Positions 7,956-15,801 of a DNA stretch of 64,000 nt are shown one piece after another. Source of the stretch: Bauldia sp. GTDB lineage: Bacteria > Pseudomonadota > Alphaproteobacteria > Rhizobiales > Kaistiaceae. Position numbers and translations under genes: made by a program. Under the pieces are notes generated by a model. It was not told the origin of the DNA, ran no database searches, and worked only from the letters and a program-made list of their open reading frames with translations. The stretch is from the NCBI GenBank assembly GCA_026126065.1, contig JAHCJY010000006.1, positions 62,001-126,000 of the forward strand. Direction: 5' to 3'. Every line of letters starts with the position of its first letter. Position 1 is the stretch's first letter.

Positions 7956-10900
7956 CCCTCCTTGCGCCGGCCTGGCTGCTTCTCGGCGCCCTGGCGGCGG
8001 TGGTCGTGGCGCTGCACGCGCGGCGACGGCGGCGTGTGGAGATTCCCAGCCTCCAGATATGGTCACTGCTGGAGCGGTCGTCTTCGCGGACGCGCTCCTT
8101 TCGCCGGCCGCCGCTCAACCTCATCCTTGCGCTCCAGCTGCTTTTCGTCCTCCTGATCGCCATCGCGCTCGCGCGTCCGACCGCTGGCGCCGATCCCGAC
8201 CGGCCGGATCACGTCATCTACGTGCTCGACGCCTCGGGGAGCATGCGGACCGCGACCGGAACCGGCGACCGCCTTGCCGCGGCGATCGATCACCTGCGGC
8301 AGCGCATCGAAGCTCGCACCGACGCGGATCGCGCTTCCGTGGTGACGGCCGGCCCGGTCGCCCGGCTGCTGATCGCCCGGCAGACGATGCCCGGCGGCAT
8401 GCTGCCGATCCTCGACCTCGCGGCCGCCGGCGACGGGGCAGCGGACTGGGCCGCCGCAGCCGAATGGGCCGCGATGACGATCCGGCCGGGCGAAACGACG
8501 CGCGTGGTCGTGATCACCGACGGCGCCGACGGTGGCGACGCGGTGCTGGCCGATCTTCTCGCTGGGGTGGACATGGCGCGGCTCCTCGTCGGCGAGCCGG
8601 CAGCGCCCAATGCGGGGCTGACGGCCGTCGTCGAAGCCCTGCCCGGCCAGCCCGGGGTGTGGCGGGTCACCGGCTCGGTCCTCGCCACGGGCGACGCCGG
8701 GATCGCCGAAGTCTCGGTGAGGTTCGCCCGCTCCGGCGGCAGCGACTTCCTCGACTGGGGCGTCATCCCCCTCGGTGAGGTCGAGGCACAGGCATTGGAC
8801 GGGACAGCTCCCGCGCGACCCTTCGAGGCAGAGCTCAGCCTGCCGGGTGCGGGGACGCTCGTGCTGGCGCTGCCGCAGGATTCGGGTCCGCAGGACAACG
8901 CTGTGTCGTTCGTTCTGCGCGATGCGCCGCGGATGGTCAGGATCCTCCTCCTCGGTGCCGAGAATCCCGACCTCGTGCGGGCACTTCGTGCGGTGCCGTT
9001 CGTCGATCTCCTGGCCTCCGATGCGCTTCCGGCCGACGACGAAGCGTTCGACCTGGTCGTCGTCAACGACGTGGCGCTCGAACGGCGCCCGGACACCAAC
9101 GTCCTCTGGCTCGGCCGCGGCGGCGTCGCCGGCGACGCCGAGCCGGCTATCATCGCGGACGCGACACTCATCGGCTGGAACGACAACCACGTCCTGTCGC
9201 GCGGCATTGACTGGAGGGAGCTCGCCGCCCCGCGGATCTACGCCGTGCCGACGCGCCCGGGGGCCGAAGTGATCGTGGAGGCGGCCGGTGGTCCGCTTGT
9301 CCAGGCCCGTACTACCGCCTCGGGCCGCGAGGTCGCAATCGCGGTCGGCCTTGAAGGCGCGGACTGGGTCCGGACGACCGGCTTCCCGGTCCTCATCGCG
9401 AACATCGTCGGCTGGCTCGGCATTGCCGGCGACGACGTGGCCGCCTCCTGCACGGTCGGGGCCCGCTGCCTGGTCGAGGCCCGGTTCGCGGGGCAGCCGA
9501 TCTCGGACGCCACAGGCGCCGTTGTTCGCCCCGCCGCGCCCGCCGGGAGCGAGCATGTCCTGGAGACGTCATTCGTCCCCGAGCGCGCCGGTCTCTACCG
9601 CATCGGCAACGGGGACGACGCGATCGTCGTCGCGGTCAACGCTTCGGGACTGGCCGAGACCGCCACGGCACGGCTGCCCGGTGCCGAGGGGACGCCGGTG
9701 ACGGATCTCCCTGGCAACCTGCCGCCGCCTTGGTGGTGGATCGTGCTGGCGGCGCTCGTCGTGTTGCTGCTCGAGGCATGGCTCGCGGGACGGGGCCAGG
9801 AGCGCTTCCTCCAGCGGACCGCGCTGACCGCCGGCGTCCCGCATTCGGGTCGGCGGCGCGCGCTCCTCGCGCTGCGCGTCGCCGTCCTCTGCCTTCTGGC
9901 AGCATCGCTCGTGCAGTTGCCATGGCCGACGCCGGAGCCGGCCGCATACGTCGTGGCCGTCGTGACCGGCGATCTGCCCGGGACTGACGGTGGCGCGGCC
10001 CGCCGTGAACTCACCGCCGCCATGGCAGCCCCGGAGACGTCTCTAGGCACCGGGTGGGTCGTCGCGGGCGCCGTGCCGCGGGTTGCCTCGGACCTGTTCG
10101 CCCGCGGCGGGCAGCCGACGGCGAGCGCAATTCCCCTCGGCGCCGACCTGGAAGGGGCGGCGCTCCTCGCGGTCGCCATGCTGCCGGGCGACCGGCCCGG
10201 CCGCGTCGTGCTTGCCGCCGACGGCAACGAGACCACGGGCCGGCTCGGCGACGCAGCAGCATTCCTGACATCGCGCGGTGTGCCGGTTGACGTCCTGCCG
10301 CTGGACGACCATCCCGCTGGCGAGGTGCTCGTCGAAACGGTTTCCGTGCCCACGGCCATCAACGAAGGCGAGGCGATCCCGCTCGCCGCAATCGTCGTCA
10401 GCCAGGCTGCGACCGCGGCCCGCGTCTCGGTGATGCAGGCGGGCGTCGTCGTGGTCGAAGAGGACATCGATCTCTTCCCCGGCCGCAACCTCGTCGAAGT
10501 GACGCTCCCCGCTGGCGTGGCGGGCGATACCCTGTTCGAGGTCGTGGTTACGGCAGCGTCCGACGTCATCCCGGGCAACAACCGGAACGGCACCATGGCC
10601 TCGATCGCAGCCGGGCCGTCGGTGGTCATCGTGACGCCGGATACCGACTGGGGCAATTTCTTCGCCGATGCGCTCGCGGTTCAGGGCCTTGCGGCGACCG
10701 TCATCGCCCCGGACCGGACGCCGTGGTCGCTGGCGGGATGGCTCGAATACGACCTTGTCGTCCTGATGAATGTTCCGGCGATCGATCTCGACACCCGCAA
10801 GCAGGAGATGCTGGAGGACTACGTCACCGTCCACGGCCGGGGGCTCCTGATCCTCGGCGGCGAACATGCCTTCGGCCCCGGCGGCTACTACCAGACGCCG

Positions 10901-12340
10901 CTCGAGCGCATCTCGCCCCTGTCGAGCCGCATTCCTCACGAGGCGCCCGTTGCCGCGCTCGCCTTCGTGCTGGACCGCTCGGGCAGCATGCAGGCGCGCG
11001 TGGAGGATTTGAGCCGGCTCGACATCGCCAAGGAGGCGACACTCAGCGCCGTCAGCCTTCTCAACGACGAGAGCCAGGTCGCCGTCATCCTCTTCGACAG
11101 CGAATCAAGGGTCGTGGTGCCGCTTCAGGCCCGGAAGGACGAGGCGGCCATCGCGGCGGCCCTCGCTCCGATCCAGCCCGGTGGCGGCACGGTGCTCTTC
11201 CCGGCGCTCAGCCTCGCCTTCGCCGAACTGCAGCGGTCGGACGCGGAAGCCCGTCACATCATCATCATGACCGACGGCCTCGTTGAACCGGCGGAGTTCG
11301 CACCCCTGGTGGCGCAGATCCGTGAGGCTGGCATCACCATCTCGGCCGTTGCGATCGGCGATGCCGCCCGCAGCCCCGAACTGGAGCCGATTGCCCGTCT
11401 CGGCGGCGGCGCTTTCCATGCCACCCGCGACGTGAAGGCGTTGCCGAGCATCCTGTCCCAGGAGGCGATGCTGCTGTCCGGGACGCCGGTCGTCGACCGG
11501 ACGAGCCCGGTCTTCTGGGTCGACCGCAGCGCCGCATTCCTCACGGGGCTGCCAGACGAGATGCCGCCGATCGAGAACTACGTCGCGACGACCCCCCAGC
11601 CGGGGGCCACGGTTCACCTCGCCCTGATCGACGAGGAAGGCGAGACAATCCCGGTGCTGGCATCCTGGCGGCAGGGCGCAGGCAGCGTCCTCGCGCTGGC
11701 GACCCATGGGGCGGGATCGGGGACGCAGAACTGGCTTCGGCTGCCGCAATACCCTCTCCTCTGGGCGCAGGCAGTGCGGAGCTTCCTGCCGATCGTGGAA
11801 GGGCCGGGTCTGCATGCGAGCTTCACCCGGACCGGCGATGAGGTTGCGATCCGCGTGGATATTCTGGACCCCGATGGCGTGCCGCTTGCCGGACAGACAG
11901 TGACGGCCACCGACCTGGCCGGCATCGCAGTCGACCTGCGGGCGACGGCGCCGGGCCGTTATGAGGCGGCGCTCGGAACGCTTCCCGCGGGAACCCATTC
12001 GTTCAGCGTGGCGGGAGCGGACCTCACGGTCACCGCCTCCCTTCATGTCGGATACCCGGCGCGCCTCGACTTCGGCCGGGCGAACGTGGACTCCCTCGCG
12101 GCGATCGCCACCGCCACAGGCGGCGCCGTCCTGGTCGACGCGGGAGCCGCGCTGGCGACGGGATCACGCTGGGTGGCGCGGCCGCAATGGATCGGCTGGG
12201 CGCTCATCGCGCTCGCGCTGTTCTTCCTGGACCTCGCTATCCGCTACGCACCGACGCTCCTGGGCATTGCGCGCAGGCCCGTTCCAGTGGGCGGAGGGCC
12301 GGGTGCGTCCCGAACCCTCGGCAAAGGCCTCCCCGCCTAG
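7952..12340 (+). CDS. Double von Willebrand factor A membrane protein (BatA-type fused to a second vWA protein)
   Basis: This 1462-residue protein starts with GTG inside the upstream gene's stop. Residues 1-75 form a BatA-like head with two membrane segments. The first vWA domain has the MIDAS motif DASGS at 93-97. Two more membrane segments lie near 590-610 and 636-656. There follows a glutamine-amidotransferase-like segment (LLILGGEHAFGPGG, about 965-980), then a second vWA domain with DRSGSM near 1007 and MTDG near 1104. A last membrane segment (WIGWALIALALFFLDLAI) sits near 1412-1430. The two halves are normally separate genes, as MxaC and MxaL are in mxa operons. The likely role, with MoxR, is activation of a periplasmic enzyme, and the neighbouring quinoprotein is the obvious candidate. 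Confidence 0.85.
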   Translation: MTLLAPAWLLLGALAAVVVALHARRRRRVEIPSLQIWSLLERSSSRTRSFRRPPLNLILALQLLFVLLIAIALARPTAGADPDRPDHVIYVLDASGSMRTATGTGDRLAAAIDHLRQRIEARTDADRASVVTAGPVARLLIARQTMPGGMLPILDLAAAGDGAADWAAAAEWAAMTIRPGETTRVVVITDGADGGDAVLADLLAGVDMARLLVGEPAAPNAGLTAVVEALPGQPGVWRVTGSVLATGDAGIAEVSVRFARSGGSDFLDWGVIPLGEVEAQALDGTAPARPFEAELSLPGAGTLVLALPQDSGPQDNAVSFVLRDAPRMVRILLLGAENPDLVRALRAVPFVDLLASDALPADDEAFDLVVVNDVALERRPDTNVLWLGRGGVAGDAEPAIIADATLIGWNDNHVLSRGIDWRELAAPRIYAVPTRPGAEVIVEAAGGPLVQARTTASGREVAIAVGLEGADWVRTTGFPVLIANIVGWLGIAGDDVAASCTVGARCLVEARFAGQPISDATGAVVRPAAPAGSEHVLETSFVPERAGLYRIGNGDDAIVVAVNASGLAETATARLPGAEGTPVTDLPGNLPPPWWWIVLAALVVLLLEAWLAGRGQERFLQRTALTAGVPHSGRRRALLALRVAVLCLLAASLVQLPWPTPEPAAYVVAVVTGDLPGTDGGAARRELTAAMAAPETSLGTGWVVAGAVPRVASDLFARGGQPTASAIPLGADLEGAALLAVAMLPGDRPGRVVLAADGNETTGRLGDAAAFLTSRGVPVDVLPLDDHPAGEVLVETVSVPTAINEGEAIPLAAIVVSQAATAARVSVMQAGVVVVEEDIDLFPGRNLVEVTLPAGVAGDTLFEVVVTAASDVIPGNNRNGTMASIAAGPSVVIVTPDTDWGNFFADALAVQGLAATVIAPDRTPWSLAGWLEYDLVVLMNVPAIDLDTRKQEMLEDYVTVHGRGLLILGGEHAFGPGGYYQTPLERISPLSSRIPHEAPVAALAFVLDRSGSMQARVEDLSRLDIAKEATLSAVSLLNDESQVAVILFDSESRVVVPLQARKDEAAIAAALAPIQPGGGTVLFPALSLAFAELQRSDAEARHIIIMTDGLVEPAEFAPLVAQIREAGITISAVAIGDAARSPELEPIARLGGGAFHATRDVKALPSILSQEAMLLSGTPVVDRTSPVFWVDRSAAFLTGLPDEMPPIENYVATTPQPGATVHLALIDEEGETIPVLASWRQGAGSVLALATHGAGSGTQNWLRLPQYPLLWAQAVRSFLPIVEGPGLHASFTRTGDEVAIRVDILDPDGVPLAGQTVTATDLAGIAVDLRATAPGRYEAALGTLPAGTHSFSVAGADLTVTASLHVGYPARLDFGRANVDSLAAIATATGGAVLVDAGAALATGSRWVARPQWIGWALIALALFFLDLAIRYAPTLLGIARRPVPVGGGPGASRTLGKGLPA

Positions 12341-12541
12341 GTCGGGGATCGCAACTCCGGCCGGACGCTGTCTCGCTGGCCGCTCGATGACAACCCCGCC
12401 CCGGGGCGGACGCCGGCAAGACCGTTGGGGAAGCCTCCCGCTCCAGGGACCTGGCCGCCGCGGTCGCCGATGATGCTACTCATGCGCTCCGTTCCGCAGG
12501 GCGCCGTCCTCCCCTCCTGTTGTCCCCGATTGAATCGATCC

Positions 12542-12754
12542 ATGCGCCTCTTCACATGCGAGACCTTCGGCCGGACGTCGTTCTTCGAGAACGCCCGATG
12601 CGAGCACGGCAGCGCGTGCCTCGGCGTCCTGCCTGAGCGGGGGCCCCGTTCGGCGATCGAGCCCTTGGCCGTCAACAGCCTCAATCGCTGGACCGGCCAG
12701 CCCGGCTTCCATCCGTTCGTGCTGCCTCCGCCGGTCGTCGGCAGGACTTCATGA
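12542..12754 (+). pseudogene. Remnant N-terminal zinc-ribbon of a putative zinc metallopeptidase family
   Basis: This 70-codon frame (ATG 12542) begins MRLFTCET and contains SFFENARCEHGSACLGVLPE, then SAIEP. This looks like the N-terminal zinc-ribbon of the family of putative zinc-binding metallopeptidases, which normally starts with a CxxC, FFEN, CxxCG pattern. Here the second and fourth cysteines are replaced and the peptidase part is missing, so it appears to be a decayed remnant. Its TGA overlaps the ATG of the glycosylase gene (ATGA). A small live gene cannot be excluded. Confidence 0.4.
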
Positions 12755-13317
12755 TCCTGCGCCTTGCACCCGGGGCGCCCTCTCTCCTCGGTGCGCCGAC
12801 GACGGTCGCCGCGCGACTGATCGGCGCAACGCTCCTTCACGGCGGCGTGGGCGGCACCATCGTCGAGACCGAGGCGTATGACGAGACGGATCCGGCCTCG
12901 CACAGCTTCGTTGGCCCGACCCGGCGCAACCGCGCCATGTTCGGACCGGCGGGCCATCTTTACGTGTATCGCTCCTACGGCATCCACTGGTGCCTCAACG
13001 TCGTCTGCGGTCCCGCCGGCACGGGTGGGGCAGTCCTGATCCGGGCGCTCGAACCGCGCCACGGCATCGCGGAAATGCGTGCCCGCCGCGGCGTCGACGA
13101 TATGCGCCTCCTCTGCTCCGGCCCCGGCCGCCTCTGCGCCGCGCTCGGCGTGACCGGCGCGCTGGACGGAACACCGATCGGCGGCGCCGTATCGATCGTG
13201 CTGTCCCCCGACTCCCCGGCCATCCGCACAACGCCCCGCATCGGCATCACGCGGGGGACCCACCTCGACTGGCGGTTCGTGGCCGACGGCTCGCCCTGGC
13301 TGAGCCGAAGGGGATAG
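12751..13317 (+). CDS. DNA-3-methyladenine glycosylase (AAG/MPG family)
   Basis: This 188-residue enzyme removes alkylated purines as the first step of base-excision repair. The family core is clear: IVETEAYDETDPASHSF holds the catalytic Glu, RNRAMFGPAGHLYVYRSYG forms the DNA-binding hairpin, and HWCLNVVCGP follows. The later LLCSGPGRLCAALGV and IGITRG segments match the fold, and the length is normal for bacterial members. The start overlaps the end of the upstream remnant by four bases. Confidence 0.93.
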   Translation: MILRLAPGAPSLLGAPTTVAARLIGATLLHGGVGGTIVETEAYDETDPASHSFVGPTRRNRAMFGPAGHLYVYRSYGIHWCLNVVCGPAGTGGAVLIRALEPRHGIAEMRARRGVDDMRLLCSGPGRLCAALGVTGALDGTPIGGAVSIVLSPDSPAIRTTPRIGITRGTHLDWRFVADGSPWLSRRG

Positions 13318-13592
13318 GCACCCGCAACACGGAGCAGCCAGCTGGGGGAAGGAAGTTCAACGGCGTCGGCGGCCGTACGCTAGCGTGCACCGGCCCTTCT
13401 GGCTCTCCTTCTCTGGCCCCCCCGCCATCCGGTTAGTCCGATGAAGATGAAGGACAATTTGCCGAAGTCTCCTGCTACCCCTGCAACGTCCTGCACGCGG
13501 ATTCTCTGTACGGTTGCACAAATGCCACACGTGAATCACCGCCAGCGTGTACCGTGTGGCCTCTTTCAATCCTGCTGAGGGGGATCCCTGAA

Positions 13593-14312
13593 ATGAAGCG
13601 TCTTCTGCTCACCGCATTCGCGGCGACGGTGACTGCCAGCGGCGCGCTTGCCGCCGACGTCATGCCGATCGTCGTACCGCCGCCGCCGCCCATCGTGGTT
13701 CCGGTGCCGGAGCCCAGCAATCTCTACGTCTCGGCCTTCGGCGGGATCGTGCTCGTCCGGAATGCGGTCTGGTATCAGCCGGATCCGGAGGCGACCCTTC
13801 ATCTCCGCGGCTTCCGCCTCGGTGGCGCCATCGGCATGAACATCGGTGGCGGCCCGCTCGCCGTGGAAGCAGACGTCACCTGGGCCCGCGCATCCTTGAC
13901 GGCCGTGTGTGCGCCGCCGCCGGACGGCGACCAGTGCCGCGAGCCGGACGATGAGGAAGCCGTGGCCACGCTGCTGACCGTCATGGGCAACCTCCGCTTC
14001 GGCCCGACGGACGGCTTCTTCCGGCCGTATGCCGCCGTCGGCGGTGGCATGGCGCGGCTCAGCCTCGTGTCCGACATGGGCGCCGACGGCGTTGGCCCCG
14101 GCGGCGGCGACAACACCGACTGGACCTGGGGCTTCCAGGCAATCGTCGGTGTCGATCTCGCCATCACCGATAACCTCCTGGTCGGCGCCCGTTACCGCTA
14201 CCAGCGCATCGGGCCGACCAGCTTCATCGACCTGGGCGACGATCCCTTCGACGTCGGTCCCCTCAACGTCCACTCCATCGAGGGCGGCATCACGATCCGC
14301 TTCGGCGGCTAG
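13593..14312 (+). CDS. Outer-membrane beta-barrel protein, porin/opacity-like
   Basis: This 239-residue precursor has a signal peptide cleaved at ALA/ADVMP near residue 20. ATG 13593 was preferred over an upstream in-frame ATG because it starts directly at the signal peptide. A proline-rich linker (PPPPPIVVP) follows cleavage. The remainder alternates hydrophobic and polar residues as in an eight-stranded barrel: FGPTDGFFRPYAAVGGGMAR, then DNLLVGARYRYQRIG, ending in GGITIRFGG. Function is unknown. The mature N-terminus matches that of another outer-membrane-type protein at 50935-51759. A strong terminator follows. Confidence 0.8.
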   Translation: MKRLLLTAFAATVTASGALAADVMPIVVPPPPPIVVPVPEPSNLYVSAFGGIVLVRNAVWYQPDPEATLHLRGFRLGGAIGMNIGGGPLAVEADVTWARASLTAVCAPPPDGDQCREPDDEEAVATLLTVMGNLRFGPTDGFFRPYAAVGGGMARLSLVSDMGADGVGPGGGDNTDWTWGFQAIVGVDLAITDNLLVGARYRYQRIGPTSFIDLGDDPFDVGPLNVHSIEGGITIRFGG

Positions 14313-14335
14313 TCGTCTGGCAGCAGGCAAGACCG

Positions 14336-14371
14336 CCGGCCGGGGCAGCGATGCCCCGGCCGGTTCGTTTT
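14336..14371 (+). terminator. Rho-independent terminator
   Basis: A perfect 12-base-pair stem (14336-14347 with 14352-14363) and a four-base loop are followed by TTCGTTTT. It ends the outer-membrane protein transcript. Confidence 0.88.
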
Positions 14372-14619
14372 GAGGGCCAGACGGGAGCGCGGGCGACCTC
14401 CCGACTGCAGCGCCTGTAGAGGAACCTCTCCGACACGGCTGGGAACGCGCCCGCGCGGGCTTCATATCTGGCGCACAACAGGTCAGACTGTGGCCACAGG
14501 AACGGGACAGCGCTTGCCGCGATGCGTCGTCACGGCCGGCCGATGGCGCTCGTTGCGACGGTCGTGCGCCGGCGAGCCTCGCCTCGCGGCAATCAGCATT
14601 CAGAGCAGGAGTTACCCGG

Positions 14620-15717
14620 ATGGCTTTGGGAGGCGAAACCCTTTCCAACTGGCTCATCGGTCTTGGCGCGATCATCGCGGCCATTGCGATCGGGTGGGGC
14701 GTGCACTTTGCCCTCTTTACCGTCCTGCACCGGATCGCCGGACCCGGGGAAACATTCCTCCACATCCTCCTGCGCCGCGTGCGCGGACCGGCGCGGCTCG
14801 CGCTCCTGATCATCGCCTGCAAGGTGGCGCTCACGGTCGCGACGTTCCCGGTGTCGTTCCTCGAGGTCGTGACCTACCTCCTCACGGTTGCCCTCATCGT
14901 CCTGATCGGCTGGATCGTCCTCCGCGCCAGCCACATCGCTGCCGATCTCTATCTCCGGCGCTTCAATCTCGACTCCGAGGACAACTTCCTCGCCCGCAAG
15001 CACTACACGCAGGTTCGCATCCTTCGTCGCGCCGCGGCGACCGTCATCGTGATCCTGACGGCGGCGGCCGTCATGATGACGTCGGAGAGCGTCCGGCAAT
15101 ACGGCGTCAGCCTCCTCGCCTCGGCCGGCGCCGCCGGCCTCATTCTCGGCCTTGCGCTCCAGCCGCTGCTGAAGAACCTGATCGCCGGCGTCCAGATCGC
15201 CATTGCGCAGCCGATCCGGCTCGAGGACGCGGTCATCGTCGAGGGCGAGTATGGCTGGGTCGAGGAGATCAGCTCGACCTATGTCGTCATCCGGCTGTGG
15301 GACTGGCGGCGACTCGTCCTGCCACTGTCCTACTTCCTCGAACGCCCGTTCCAGAACTGGACCCGGAAGGACGCTGCGATCATCGGCAGCGTGCTCCTCC
15401 GCGTCGACTTCAGCGCGCCGGTGGAGGCGATCCGGGAGAAGCTGCAGGAACTCGTTGCGGCGTCGCCACGCTGGGACAAACGCGTTGCCGGGGTCCAGGT
15501 GACCAACGCCGACCACGAGACGATCGAGATACGCCTCCTGATGAGCGCGAGGAACGCCGCCACGGCATGGGATCTTCGCTGCGAGGTGCGCGAGAAGATG
15601 ATCGCCTTCCTCCGCGACAACCACCCCGGGGCCCTGCCGCGCCGGCGCGTCGAGGCACCCGTGGCGCGCGTGGCGCCCGACGACGAAGCTGCGGTCGTCG
15701 CTGACAGACGGCCCTAG
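14620..15717 (+). CDS. MscS-family mechanosensitive channel
   Basis: This 365-residue inner-membrane protein has about five hydrophobic helices. The last is the Gly/Ala-rich pore helix (SAGAAGLILGLALQPLLKNLIAG), diagnostic of MscS. The beta domain follows with AQPIRLEDAVIVEGEYGWVEEI, then a cytoplasmic alpha/beta domain. The second part of the beta domain, VIRLWDWRRLVLPLSYFLERPFQNWTR (in part), is typical of small-conductance channels of the YbdG/MscM-like branch. It would release osmolytes on hypo-osmotic shock. It is monocistronic and converges on the glucan genes. Confidence 0.92.
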   Translation: MALGGETLSNWLIGLGAIIAAIAIGWGVHFALFTVLHRIAGPGETFLHILLRRVRGPARLALLIIACKVALTVATFPVSFLEVVTYLLTVALIVLIGWIVLRASHIAADLYLRRFNLDSEDNFLARKHYTQVRILRRAAATVIVILTAAAVMMTSESVRQYGVSLLASAGAAGLILGLALQPLLKNLIAGVQIAIAQPIRLEDAVIVEGEYGWVEEISSTYVVIRLWDWRRLVLPLSYFLERPFQNWTRKDAAIIGSVLLRVDFSAPVEAIREKLQELVAASPRWDKRVAGVQVTNADHETIEIRLLMSARNAATAWDLRCEVREKMIAFLRDNHPGALPRRRVEAPVARVAPDDEAAVVADRRP

Positions 15718-15740
15718 CTCCGGACACCGGCCCGATGGGA

Positions 15741-15767
15741 CCCGCGGCGCACGTGCGTTGCCGCGGG
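15741..15767. terminator. Hairpin between convergent genes
   Basis: An 8-base-pair stem (15741-15748 with 15760-15767) lies between the stops of the MscS gene and the glucan fusion gene. It has no T run on either side, so a bidirectional terminator is possible but not certain. Confidence 0.4.
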
Positions 15768-15801
15768 CGACGGCAGGCGCCCGGAGCCGGCACGAGCGAG
15801 G

